Assembly: GCA_022821275.1 (NCBI GenBank) | Contig: JAJEDY010000018.1 | Location: 26,539 to 90,538, forward strand | DNA from: Candidatus Latescibacterota bacterium | GTDB lineage: Bacteria; Latescibacterota; UBA2968 | Reading direction: 5' to 3' | DNA length: 64,000 nt | In this document: positions 17,963 through 29,820 of the stretch, one piece after another | Layout of the letters: the number at the start of each line of letters is the position of its first letter | Numbering within the stretch: position 1 is the stretch's first letter | Translations under genes and position numbers: made by a program | Notes under the pieces: generated by a model | What the model was told of the DNA's origin: nothing | Database searches by the model: none | Seen by the model: only the letters and a program-made list of their open reading frames with translations

Positions 17963-18373
17963 ATGGCGCGTATTCTATCCGTTGACTTCGGGAGACGACG
18001 AATTGGGCTTGCAGTATGCGACGAATTGCAAATTTCGGTCCGGGGCTTACCCACGCTCAAAGTCCAAAATTTCAATGATGGTGTCGCGCAGGTTGCACAG
18101 GTCGCAAAGGACGAGGGCGTTGGGGAAGTGGTTATTGGCTTGCCCTTAAACATGGATGGCAGTTGTGGGGAGATGGCGCGTGCTGTGGCAAATTTCGCAT
18201 CTCAACTCGCTGTTTTGTGCAACATGCCGGTTCGCACGTTTGATGAACGGCTTTCATCGGTGGGTGCACAGCGCGAGTTACATGCCATGCAGGCAAAGAA
18301 ACGCAGGGGAAAAATAGATCGCATGGCTGCTGTATTAATTCTCGAAACCTATTTGCAGCACAAAGGGAGATAG
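17963..18373 (+). CDS. ruvX: Putative Holliday junction resolvase / pre-16S rRNA nuclease YqgF (RuvX)
   Basis: This 136-residue RNase H-like nuclease has the family hallmarks. The N-terminal strand is LSVDFGRRRIGLAVCD with catalytic Asp7, followed by VVIGLPLNMDGS and FDERLSS with the later metal-binding residues. The C-terminal stretch near KIDRMAAVLILETYL is also typical. The length matches the family (about 135-150). The ATG at 17963 is chosen because conservation begins there. In E. coli this protein matures the 5' end of 16S rRNA. mltG follows after 5 nt, a gene pair seen in many bacteria. Confidence 0.92.
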   Translation: MARILSVDFGRRRIGLAVCDELQISVRGLPTLKVQNFNDGVAQVAQVAKDEGVGEVVIGLPLNMDGSCGEMARAVANFASQLAVLCNMPVRTFDERLSSVGAQRELHAMQAKKRRGKIDRMAAVLILETYLQHKGR

Positions 18374-18378
18374 CCCTC

Positions 18379-19404
18379 ATGAAACGGTTTCTCTTTATTT
18401 TCAGTATTGCGCCAATTGTGGGCGTTTTGGTTGCTTGCACGGGGATTTTTATTTTTAATCAGCCAACGGGCGTGGGGAAGAAGGAGGTCGAGATTCGACA
18501 TGGGGCAACCGTAAAACAAATCAGCCAACAACTCTACCAGAAACGCCTGATCCGCAGCCCGCGCTTGTTGCAGATTCTCGCGCAGCTCAATGGGAGCAGT
18601 CGCCGCCTGAAGGCTGGCATTCATCCCCTCGACGGTCAGATGACGACTTGGGAGGTTTTGCTCGAGTTAGAGCGCTCACGCGATGTCACGCAAAATGTTA
18701 CGATCCTCGAGGGGTTAGAAAAAACGAAAATTGCGGCGATCCTATCTGAGGAAATGAATCTCGACCAGAAAAAATTGCTGTTGCTGATGAACAGTGCCGC
18801 TTTTTGCAAAACCCTTTCCGTACAGGCCAAAGACCTGGAAGGCTATTTATTCCCCGAAACCTATAATTTTCCGATAACAGCGTCAGAACAACAGGTCTTG
18901 CACAGGATGGTTGAGCATTGTCGCGCTGTTTTTGATGAGCGCCTTCAGAGCCGTGCTCGTGAACTCGAAATGAGCATTCACGAGGTGATCACCCTCGCAT
19001 CTATTATCGAAGGGGAAACCAGTTGGGATTCTGAGCGAGATACGATTGCGGCGGTCTATCACAATCGCCTGAAAAAAGGCATGCGCCTGCAAGCCGATCC
19101 CACAGTGCAATATGCGCTTCCCGGTGAACCTCGGCGATTATTTTATAAGGATTATAGCTACGATTCACCCTATAATACCTATCGCCAGGCGGGGCTTCCA
19201 CCCGGGCCGATTAACAATCCTGGACGCGCATCTATCGAAGCTGCACTTTTTCCCGCTGATGTCAATTATTTGTATTTTGTCGCTACCGGCAAAGGCGGCC
19301 ATATCTTTACACATTCTTTGCAAGAGCACCAGGCTGCAAAAAAAAGGACCGCGTCTGTACGAAAAAATACCTGGCAAAAAAAGAAACAGGTAACAGGGGA
19401 TTAG
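18379..19404 (+). CDS. mltG: Endolytic peptidoglycan transglycosylase MltG
   Basis: This 341-residue inner-membrane-anchored YceG-family protein has an N-terminal hydrophobic anchor (about residues 5-28), a LysM-like part, and the catalytic region LASIIEGET with the catalytic glutamate at E211. The conserved RLQADPTVQYAL, YNTY..GLPPGPI.NPG and YLYFVATGKGGHIFT stretches follow. The enzyme cleaves nascent glycan strands and sets their length. GGGAGAT precedes the ATG. It lies between ruvX and pcrA on the same strand. Confidence 0.95.
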   Translation: MKRFLFIFSIAPIVGVLVACTGIFIFNQPTGVGKKEVEIRHGATVKQISQQLYQKRLIRSPRLLQILAQLNGSSRRLKAGIHPLDGQMTTWEVLLELERSRDVTQNVTILEGLEKTKIAAILSEEMNLDQKKLLLLMNSAAFCKTLSVQAKDLEGYLFPETYNFPITASEQQVLHRMVEHCRAVFDERLQSRARELEMSIHEVITLASIIEGETSWDSERDTIAAVYHNRLKKGMRLQADPTVQYALPGEPRRLFYKDYSYDSPYNTYRQAGLPPGPINNPGRASIEAALFPADVNYLYFVATGKGGHIFTHSLQEHQAAKKRTASVRKNTWQKKKQVTGD

Positions 19405-19432
19405 AGGCCTCGGACACCACGACAATGAATTT

Positions 19433-21598
19433 ATGTCAATTCTCGATGGATTAAATGATGCACAACGCAAGGCTGTACAGGCCGTAGATGGTCCTGTGCT
19501 CATTCTCGCGGGGGCCGGATCTGGCAAAACGCGCGTTTTGACGCGGCGCATCGCCTATCTACTGAGTGAATGTGGTGTTGATCCGCGTCAGATTCTGGCG
19601 ATGACCTTCACCAATAAGGCCGCAGGAGAAATGCGCGAGCGCGTCGAAGACTTGCTTCATCGCTCGTGCAAAACCATGTGGATCGGTACGTTCCACAGTT
19701 TATGTGCGCGTCTTTTGCGGTCACAGGCCGAACGGGTGGGATTGAGATCCAACTTTACGATTTACGATACAACCGACCAACTCGCACTTTTGCGACGGGT
19801 TATTGCCGACGAGGAACTTTCTGAACGCGATTTTCCAGCGCGTTTGATTCGCACGCGGATCAGTCAGGCAAAAAATCAGATGGTGGGAGTCGATGTATTT
19901 GCCCAGCGAGCGAGCACATTTCGGGAGCAAATAATCGCGCGGATTTTTCGCCACTATCAGGATGCTCTAAAGCAGAACAATGCCGTTGACTTTGACGATT
20001 TGCTGACATTGAGTGTGGAGTTGATCCGCGATCACGAAGATGTGCGCCAAACTTATCAGGCGCAGTTTTCACATATTTTAATCGACGAATATCAAGATAC
20101 CAATCGTCCACAATACCTTTTTGCGCGTTATCTGGCTGAAGTGCATCAAAATATATGTGTTGTTGGCGATGACGATCAGAGTATCTATGCCTGGCGCGGC
20201 GCAGATATTCGCAATATTCTCGACTTTGAAGCCGATTATCCCAACGCGTTTGTCGTGCGCCTGGAGCAAAATTACCGTTCCACGCAGGTTATTCTGGATG
20301 CGGGCAATGCCCTGATTCGCAACAATGCGGGGCGCAAAGGAAAAGAATTGTGGACGGATCGCGCTCGGGGTGAAAAAATCCGTTTAAAAAGATGTGCCGA
20401 TGATACAGAAGAAGCCCGCTGGATCGCCGGCGTAGCACGAGACTTTAAGCGCGAGCATACCTACCGGGATATGGCGGTGCTCTATCGCACGAATGCACAG
20501 TCTCGCGCCCTTGAAGAAGGTTTTAGACGCGCCAATATTCCGTATCAAATCGTGGGTGATGTGCGATTTTACGAGCGCAAGGAAGTCAAGGATGTACTCG
20601 CATATCTCAAATTGGTGGTCAATCCGCGCGATTCCATCAGTTTTTGGCGCGTGATTAACACGCCGCGCCGCGGCATTGGGGCGACATCTGCTGGACGGCT
20701 CGATGAGTTCGCTATGCGCGAGGGACTTGCGCCCTATGAGGCACTTGCACACCTGGACAATATTGATACTATTCCTAAGCGCACAGCCGACGCGATGCAG
20801 CGTTTTTACGACATGGTCGAGGAATTTCGCGTGGATATGGAGACGATCCCTGCGGATGAACTCGCGGCAAAAATTGTCGATGAAACAGGATATTTGGGCG
20901 ATTTTGAGAAACTTCTGCCAGAAGAACAGATGTCGCGGAGAGCGCATGTTGCGGAATTGCTGACAGATATTCAGATTTTTGTCGAACAGTCGGACGATGT
21001 CTCTTTAGAGGCGTATTTGCGGAAAGTATCGCTGGTGACAGACGTGGATCAGTGGGAAAACGCCGCGGATGCGGTCACGCTGATGACTCTGCACAGCGCT
21101 AAGGGGCTGGAATTTCCCATTGTTTTTGTCGCCGGCTTGGAAGAAGGGCTGTTTCCTATTTTGCGACCTGCTGGCGATGAGGACAATATGGAAGATGCAT
21201 TAGAAGAGGAACGCCGCCTTTTTTACGTGGGCATTACCCGCGCCCAGGATCGGCTCTTTTTGTCCTATGCGATGCGAAGACAGCGATACGGCGGTGCGGT
21301 GACCTGTTCAGCCTCGCAGTTTTTGTCCGAGATTCCCGAGGATCTGCTCGATGTCGGTTTTAAGATTAGCGAGATCAGCAGAGTTCCAGGCCGAAAATCG
21401 GGCAGAAAACCCGCTCGCCGGGTCAACCCGGGAGAACCGTTTTTAATGAATGTCGGATCGTGGGTTGTACATCCCGCATGGGGCCGAGGACAGATTCAAG
21501 ATCGCTCGGGAACGGGACAAACTGCCAGACTCAAAGTGCGATTCGACGGCGGGACCAAAACCCTCATGGTCAAATATGCTAACCTTCAACCGGGGTAA
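19433..21598 (+). CDS. pcrA: UvrD/PcrA-family 3'-5' DNA helicase
   Basis: This 721-residue superfamily 1A helicase is used in repair and replication. Walker A is GAGSGKT (27-33), motif II is IDEYQDTN, motif III is VVGDDDQSIYAWRGAD, and the C-terminal motifs include TLHSAKGLEFPIVFVAGLEEGLFP and FYVGITRAQDRLFLS. The last ~50 residues (VVHPAWGRGQI..., VRFDGGTKTLMVKYANL) match the tudor-like tail of PcrA, which binds RNA polymerase. The start ATG 19433 has a weak ribosome site. PcrA and UvrD cannot be separated with certainty, but the tail favours PcrA. Confidence 0.94.
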   Translation: MSILDGLNDAQRKAVQAVDGPVLILAGAGSGKTRVLTRRIAYLLSECGVDPRQILAMTFTNKAAGEMRERVEDLLHRSCKTMWIGTFHSLCARLLRSQAERVGLRSNFTIYDTTDQLALLRRVIADEELSERDFPARLIRTRISQAKNQMVGVDVFAQRASTFREQIIARIFRHYQDALKQNNAVDFDDLLTLSVELIRDHEDVRQTYQAQFSHILIDEYQDTNRPQYLFARYLAEVHQNICVVGDDDQSIYAWRGADIRNILDFEADYPNAFVVRLEQNYRSTQVILDAGNALIRNNAGRKGKELWTDRARGEKIRLKRCADDTEEARWIAGVARDFKREHTYRDMAVLYRTNAQSRALEEGFRRANIPYQIVGDVRFYERKEVKDVLAYLKLVVNPRDSISFWRVINTPRRGIGATSAGRLDEFAMREGLAPYEALAHLDNIDTIPKRTADAMQRFYDMVEEFRVDMETIPADELAAKIVDETGYLGDFEKLLPEEQMSRRAHVAELLTDIQIFVEQSDDVSLEAYLRKVSLVTDVDQWENAADAVTLMTLHSAKGLEFPIVFVAGLEEGLFPILRPAGDEDNMEDALEEERRLFYVGITRAQDRLFLSYAMRRQRYGGAVTCSASQFLSEIPEDLLDVGFKISEISRVPGRKSGRKPARRVNPGEPFLMNVGSWVVHPAWGRGQIQDRSGTGQTARLKVRFDGGTKTLMVKYANLQPG

Positions 21599-21654
21599 AC
21601 CCACTTCTTTGAGCAAGGCCGTAAAACGCTGATCGACAGATAAAGGAAGTTCCC

Positions 21655-22596
21655 ATGAACACGCGACGCTATCAATTTCGCCTGAGCGGCCTTCGAGAGA
21701 ACAAAGGCTGGATCAAAGTGACAACGCTTCAGTGCTCTCTAAATGCCCTTGTCAAGACAGCGGAGTGTGCCACTCGTCTGATGTTCACTGGCGAAGGTAG
21801 TGGTAGGGGACCAAGACCCAGATGGCTGAATGCAGCCCTCGACTTCACTCTCAAGGAAGAAAAACTCGGCTCAACCACTTTGGAGATTGAGGCACCCCAA
21901 CTTGGCGAGACAGCCTACACCCAATTTGCTCAACAAAATTTCTGGCGTGAACAGCTAACTTGGCAAGATACCGCTGTTGATCTCGCCGCGCTGTCGGTTC
22001 AAGAAGCCCTGGAAGCGACCTCTTCAGGTGACTACTTTGACAGAGCCGTTCTCAGCGCGATTCTCAAATTCCGGCAGCCTACGGGAAATGCTGATATCAG
22101 CTACCATTTGATCCCTCAAGAATCTGATTATGGGGAATTCACCCTTAATGCGTCCGTTTGTAATCGGATTGAAGAAAGGCTGAAAAGTCTTCCCCCCCCA
22201 AGGGCATTCATCATCAGCGGCTGGCTCGAAGAAATCAAACATGATAGCAGTCGCTTTTTTCTTGACTTGAGTGATGGCAGGAAAATGTTTGGTCGCCTAC
22301 AATCTGATCAACTCGATGTTGAGGCGTTGCGTCCGTTGTGGGGCAAGCGTGCTACTGTTCAAGGCATGATCCACTTCAAAGCTAATGGTCAACCTCGGCT
22401 AATCGAAGCTCATCGACTTAGACCCTATCAAGACAGAGATGCCCTATTTGAAGAACTTCCTCCTACCGAGATGCCCAGGTCCCGAGGCTTAACACCGAAA
22501 CAAGAAAAGCAGGCTCGATCTTTCAATGTTCTGAGTTTATGCGGCACATGGCCCGGTAATGAACCTGTGGAAGAACTTCTGGCGCAACTGGATTAA
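21655..22596 (+). CDS. Hypothetical protein paired with a PIN-domain gene
   Basis: This 313-residue protein matches no family I recognise. Residues 185-270 contain alternating beta strands (FIISGWLEEIKHDSSRFFLDLSDG, ATVQGMIHFKANGQPRLIEA) resembling an OB-like or SH3-like fold, and the C terminus is helical. GGAAG lies 7 nt before the ATG. The PIN-domain gene follows after 12 nt, so this could be its antitoxin or partner, although it is much larger than a usual VapB. The segment 21655-24928 interrupts an otherwise housekeeping gene order. Confidence 0.65.
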   Translation: MNTRRYQFRLSGLRENKGWIKVTTLQCSLNALVKTAECATRLMFTGEGSGRGPRPRWLNAALDFTLKEEKLGSTTLEIEAPQLGETAYTQFAQQNFWREQLTWQDTAVDLAALSVQEALEATSSGDYFDRAVLSAILKFRQPTGNADISYHLIPQESDYGEFTLNASVCNRIEERLKSLPPPRAFIISGWLEEIKHDSSRFFLDLSDGRKMFGRLQSDQLDVEALRPLWGKRATVQGMIHFKANGQPRLIEAHRLRPYQDRDALFEELPPTEMPRSRGLTPKQEKQARSFNVLSLCGTWPGNEPVEELLAQLD

Positions 22597-22608
22597 GCCT
22601 TGAATATC

Positions 22609-23076
22609 ATGAGCGACTTCTTGCTGGATACCGGTCTGTTGTTGGGATTTTGTCGATCAGCACCTTGGGCTCTCCAGGCGCGAACGGTACACAGTCTTGA
22701 AGATCCGGAAACGATGGTCTTTACGTCGGTTGTCTGTCACGGCGAGTTGCTATCACTTGCTGAAAAGTTCGGCTGGGGAAGAGATAGACGAACCCAACTC
22801 CAGGAAGTCAGGGCGACGATACCAGTGATCGACATCAATAATGAATCTATTTTGGAAGCCTACGCGCAAATCGACGCCTGGACACATGGTACCTCCATCA
22901 CGTCTCCTGATAGCACGCCGCCACCTAAGCCAGCTATTCCGATGAAGCAGAACGACCTCTGGATTGCGGCCACAGCACACGTTAGCGATGCTGTACTGCT
23001 ATCAACAGACAAAGACTTCGAACACCTCAACGATGTGTGGCTTAAGTTCGTCTATATCGATCAAAAACCTATTTAA
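22609..23076 (+). CDS. PIN-domain protein (VapC-like ribonuclease)
   Basis: This 155-residue PIN-fold protein has an acidic active site: LLDTG near the N terminus (D7), CHGELLSL with the second acidic residue, NDLWIAATA, and STDKDFEHL at the C terminus. The strand-helix order is that of VapC toxins, which cleave tRNA or rRNA as Mg2+-dependent RNases. I chose ATG 22609 rather than the TTG 9 nt upstream because it leads directly into the first PIN strand. The gene follows the unknown protein at 21655 closely, consistent with a toxin-antitoxin-like pair. A small VapB-type antitoxin is not seen. Confidence 0.82.
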   Translation: MSDFLLDTGLLLGFCRSAPWALQARTVHSLEDPETMVFTSVVCHGELLSLAEKFGWGRDRRTQLQEVRATIPVIDINNESILEAYAQIDAWTHGTSITSPDSTPPPKPAIPMKQNDLWIAATAHVSDAVLLSTDKDFEHLNDVWLKFVYIDQKPI

Positions 23077-23133
23077 AACTACTTGATTTCCGTATATCTT
23101 TCTGTTTTTAACCTGCTCTTGAGAAAGTATGAC

Positions 23134-24928
23134 ATGAAAATTTCTACCATCCTTGATCACATTGACTCCGGTCACATGGCCTTGCCCGAATTTCAGCGAG
23201 GATACGTCTGGAACCGCGAACAGGTACGTGGGCTCTTTTACTCCCTTTACAGGCGACATCCGGTGGGCGGGCTGTTGGTTTGGGCGACCGAAGGAATGGA
23301 TGCCGCGCATCGGGGCGATAGCTCACTGGCACCGGGCATCGTGAAGTTGCTTCTCGATGGGCAGCAACGTATGACTTCGCTTTATGGCGTGATGCGTGGC
23401 CACCCACCGGCTTTCTTTGATGGTAATGAGCAGAGTTTTACGGGACTTCAATTTCATCTGGAGGATGAGACTTTTGAGTTCTATCAACCGGTAAAAATGA
23501 AGGGCGACCCGCTATGGGTGGATGTAACCAAGCTCATGCAGGCGGGCAATGACGGCCTTGGTGGATTCATAACGACGCTCAGCACGAACAATGAATATGC
23601 GGAAAAGGTCGGAGACTACATCAGTCGATTGGGAACGCTTCTTGGTATTGCTGAGATTGAGTTGCATATCGACGAGGTCACTGGAACAGACAAAACTCCC
23701 GATGTCGTCGTGGATATATTCAATCGCGTGAATAGCGGTGGGACGAAGCTGTCTAAGGGCGATCTGGCCCTCGCTAAAATTTGCGCGGAATGGCCTGAAG
23801 CACGCGACACTATGAAAGCCACCCTACAGGAATGGAAGAATGCCGGATACGATTTTACACTCGACTGGCTGCTCCGTTCAGTCAACACGGTCCTAACCGG
23901 CGAAGCGAGGTTTAACCACCTGTATGACAGGGGCGTACTGGATATCCAAGACGGTCTGAAACGGGCTACAAAACATATCAATACCTGTCTGAACATGATT
24001 GCAGGGCGACTTGGTCTTGACCATGATCGAGTCTTTTTTGGACGCTTCGCTATACCAGTCATGGTACGTTATTTGGATCAGAAACAAGGAAAGATCAGCG
24101 CGGAAGAGCGCGATAAGTTGCTGTTTTGGTATGCCCAAGCCGGAATGTGGGGCCGTTTCTCCGGGTCGACGGAAAGTGCTATTGATCAAGATCTGGCGAC
24201 ACTTGCAGAAGGTAACCTTGACAAGTTGCTTGAGGAACTGCGTTTGTGGAATGGTGGACTTCGCATCGAACCAGGGCACTTCACTGGCTGGAGTCTTGGT
24301 GCACGATTTTATCCCGTGCTCTACATGTTGACCCGCCCTTGACCGCCTACCTGTAGAGTACTTCGCCGAGGTTGAGGATCGGTATCCAGGCGCATTGACA
24401 TCGCAATGGATTCCTGACGATCACAACCTCTGGGAGATCGAGAACTACTTTGACTTCCTCGAGGCGCGAAAGGAGCTTTTGGCAAAAGAGGCAAACCATC
24501 GGTTTGCGGAACTTCTACACGGCGAGACGAATTTTCTGGATGCTTCACCAGCCGCAATTGCAACCCCTTCGGTTATAGCTGACACTGTTACTATCATTCC
24601 GGTGCCTACTGGCGGCATTGCCACAGAGGAGGAAGAACTTGAGGTTGAAGCCATCAACAATTGGTTAGAAACACAAGGGCTGCCGCGCGGTCAGATCAAC
24701 TTCGAGCTGTCTGATGAGATCACAGGCGAGCAACGTGCTGTGCTTGACCTTGCCTGGCCCGATGGTCTTCAGCCTGGCTTGACTATTCCAGTAGCGGTTC
24801 TGCTGAACGAACCAAATGAAGTCCTGTCCATCGCTAGCGCGGCGGGGTATCGTTGCTTTCCGACAAAGGATACTTTCTGCGCTTACGTCAACGCCGAGAT
24901 ACTGGGAATTGATGCGGAAGCCGCCTAA
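23134..24928 (+). pseudogene. DUF262 (GmrSD/ParB-like) gene with an internal deletion and frameshift
   Basis: The first part (23134-24342, 402 codons) is a DUF262 protein. It has LPEFQRGYVWNREQV and the nucleotide-binding motif LLDGQQRMTSL (DGQQR at 75-79), and it ends in SLGARFYPVLYMLTRP followed by TGA. One frame over, from 24344, the reading frame resumes as PVEYFAEVEDRYPGAL, SQWIPDDHNLWEIENYFDF and LEARKELLAKEANHRF. That is how the C-terminal part of this family normally ends. The section normally between them, a His-His-containing HNH-like stretch of very roughly 60 residues, is missing. The gene therefore appears broken by a deletion at about 24340. The downstream piece could still be translated alone from TTG 24395. 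Intact relatives act in restriction of modified DNA. Confidence 0.7.
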
Positions 24929-24944
24929 AGCTTCAACCGTATTG

Positions 24945-24979
24945 TTGACAAATTACAATTTTATATAGAGAATTATAAT
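24945..24979 (+). promoter_or_regulatory. Possible promoter elements upstream of gatC
   Basis: A perfect TTGACA (24945-24950) and a perfect TATAAT (24974-24979) lie in an AT-rich stretch before gatC. Their 23-nt spacing is too long for one standard sigma-70 promoter, so only one of them may be used. Confidence 0.3.
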
Positions 24980-25059
24980 GGGTCAAAGGCTTGAGATAGA
25001 CCGCTATCTCTAAGGAACTTACTGTATCCCAGACCGTTAATCGCTGAAAGCTAAAAATT

Positions 25060-25344
25060 ATGGTTTCAAAAGATGATGTACGAAAAGTGGCGCAACTTGC
25101 GCGCCTGGATTTCGCGCCGGAAGAAGAGGCGCAACTAACCGAAGACTTGAACCACATGCTCGAATACGTTGCGGCGCTTGATCAACTCGATACAACAGAG
25201 GTCTCTCCAACAGCGCATGTACTCCCCCTGGAAAATGCGTTTCGGGACGATGTCATGGGACAGTCATTGGATCGGTCGGACGCGCTGGCTAATGCCCCAC
25301 TTTCAGGGCATGGTCACTTCCGCGTCCCCAAAGTGATCGAATAA
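25060..25344 (+). CDS. gatC: Aspartyl/glutamyl-tRNA amidotransferase subunit C
   Basis: This 94-residue GatC is the small bridging subunit of the GatCAB complex, which converts misacylated Glu-tRNA(Gln) or Asp-tRNA(Asn). Family features are VRKVAQLARLDF near the N terminus, EDLNHMLEYVAALDQLDTTEVSPTAH and the C-terminal FRVPKVIE. Length is typical. gatA and gatB are not adjacent. pyrG follows after 60 nt. The start is ATG 25060. Confidence 0.95.
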   Translation: MVSKDDVRKVAQLARLDFAPEEEAQLTEDLNHMLEYVAALDQLDTTEVSPTAHVLPLENAFRDDVMGQSLDRSDALANAPLSGHGHFRVPKVIE

Positions 25345-27696
<2,352 letters not shown>

Positions 27697-27700
<4 letters not shown>

Positions 27701-29010
27701 AGAATATCAGACATTATTTTATGTTGCGAACAAAACTCCGGGGCTTTCTCGGAGTTTTGTTTATATGCGCCTGCTCGGAGGTAAATGCCGAGCAAAAGCT
27801 CAGTGCTGATTGGGTGGAAACGCTGCTCTTGAACGACCAGACGCAGCGCAATTACCGCGGGGGCGTGGTATATGAAGACAGCTTGCGCCAACTCACTGTA
27901 AAAGCCGATTCTGCACATGTACGCGTTGGAGATGCGATTTATCTTTTTGTACATCAAGTGAGCTATAAAGACTCGGTGAGGGAAATTCGCGCTGATACAC
28001 TCGTGTTTCAAGACCGCGAAGACCGCGCGATATTTCGAGGACACGTCTTTCTAAGCGATGATCAACGCACGCTTGAGGCGCATACCGTGCAGTTTTTAAG
28101 CGAAGAGGACTCGCTTATTGCCGAGGGTGATGTCAGCCTTATGTTGCCCGAAGGTCGAAGTCTTCGCGCTTCCCAATTGCGCTACGATTTGATCCGGGAA
28201 CACGGACACTTACAGGGCCAGACGCAGTTACAGGTGGTGGGAGAACAAGGCGATACCCTCAAGGCACAGTCCGATTCCATTGCTTTTGTCAATCGCGGGC
28301 GAGAACTATTGCTCAATGGCAACCTCATCTTGCGTCAGGGACACACGCGCGGTAAAGCTTTGTCTGGCACGTATGTGGATTCTGCAATCGTCCTTTCTGG
28401 TAGGCCCTCAATTACCTGGACCAATCCCAGTAGGCGCGATTCCGTTTCGTTACAAGGCACAAAAGTTTTCATGGATCTATCCGAACAGACCATCAACACG
28501 CTGGTGCTTTCGGATAGCACACGCATCCATGCAATGGCCCTTGCCAATGGCCATGCACAAAAGATACACTCAGATTCTGCTCGGATTGTCTTTCGTGACG
28601 AGACCCCGCAGCGTATGCACGCCTGGGGAAATGTGATACTCAATCTGAGCGAGCGAGATACGTCGCGGGCGATGCTGTCTGGAGGCGATCTCAAACTGGC
28701 CTATAGAGATGGGAAATTGGATAGTTTGACGCTATCTGGCGACTGTATTGGTTCTTATAGTGCCCAGGATAGCTTATCGGAAAGCCGCCTGAAGGGTAAA
28801 GAGTGTGTGTTGTGGTTTTCCAACGGCGAGTTAGCCCAGATGGCGATTTCCAATGAAGCGCATTGCACACGAATCACGCGAGATAGCGACGATGTGACGG
28901 TTTCAGGGGATTATCTCCTTTTGAAATTTACCCCCGGGCAGTTGTCATCTATCCGAGCTGAGGGAGCTGTGCGAGGACACTATACCGCAGAATTGGAGGA
29001 AGCGCAGTGA
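27697..29010 (+). CDS. lptA: LptA/OstA-like periplasmic protein, extended
   Basis: The 437-residue protein has a signal peptide and many consecutive beta-jellyroll strands (VVYEDSLRQLTVKADSAHV, FRGHVFLSDDQRTLEA, AEGDVSLMLPEGRSLRA, LNGNLILRQGHTRGKAL). It is more than twice the length of E. coli LptA (about 185), as if several OstA modules were joined into a longer bridge. Its position between lptC and lptB supports a role in lipopolysaccharide transport. The start is taken as GTG 27697 overlapping the lptC stop, with ATG 27721 as an alternative. The symbol reflects position and fold and is not proof of equivalence. Confidence 0.78.
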
Positions 29011-29732
29011 ACCTGCGAGCCGAGGGGCTGGTTAAAAAATACGCACGGCGCCTGGTGGTCAATCAGGTCAACCTGATTGTCAATCCCGGTGAAATTGTCG
29101 GCCTATTAGGGCCTAATGGTGCGGGAAAAACCACCTGTTTTTATCTTATTGTCGGCGCAATTTCGTCCAATGCCGGACACATTTTCTTAGGTGATCGGGA
29201 CATCACTGCATTGCCGATGTATCGCCGCGCACGCCTGGGCATTGGTTATCTGGCACAGGAATCTACCGTTTTTAGAAAGATGACTGTACTAGAAAATGTG
29301 CTGTCCGTGCTCGAATACGAGAAAATGGGTAAGGCCGAACGGTTAGATCGCGCCCATAAGGTATTGGATGATCTGGGAGTTGGGCATTTAGCGCACCAAC
29401 GCGCAGATAGCTTGTCGGGTGGCGAAACGCGTCGACTGGAAATCGCGCGGGCACTTTCCCGAGATCCTCTTTTTATGCTGCTTGACGAACCTTTTGCCGG
29501 AGTGGATCCGCGTGCGGTTGAAGATATTCAAAATATTATTGCCGAACTGAAACGCCTGAATATTGGGGTTTTGATTACGGATCACAATGTGCGAGAAACT
29601 CTGGCAATCACAGATCGCTCTTATTTGCTCTCCGAGGGAAAGATTATCCTATCAGGTACATCCCAGGCATTGGCCGCAAGTGACGAAGCGCGGCGCATTT
29701 ATCTGGGGGACCGGTTTCGCCTCGATTCGTGA
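29007..29732 (+). CDS. lptB: LPS export ABC transporter ATP-binding protein LptB
   Basis: This 241-residue ABC ATPase powers lipopolysaccharide extraction. It has Walker A GPNGAGKTT, a Q-loop in GIGYLAQESTVFRKMTV, signature LSGGETRRLEIARAL, Walker B FMLLDEPFAGVDP and H-loop LITDHNVRETL. The GYLAQE and SGGETRR wording is characteristic of LptB rather than general importers. It starts at GTG overlapping the stop of the lptA-like gene. lptF and lptG are not in this window. Confidence 0.95.
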   Translation: MNLRAEGLVKKYARRLVVNQVNLIVNPGEIVGLLGPNGAGKTTCFYLIVGAISSNAGHIFLGDRDITALPMYRRARLGIGYLAQESTVFRKMTVLENVLSVLEYEKMGKAERLDRAHKVLDDLGVGHLAHQRADSLSGGETRRLEIARALSRDPLFMLLDEPFAGVDPRAVEDIQNIIAELKRLNIGVLITDHNVRETLAITDRSYLLSEGKIILSGTSQALAASDEARRIYLGDRFRLDS

Positions 29733-29820
29733 ATGGGTAAAAAGGGTTTACATTCCTCTCCGTTATTTGTTATTATTTAATGTTATCTTTTTTCTTTATT
29801 CAATACTGATGAGGACAAGA

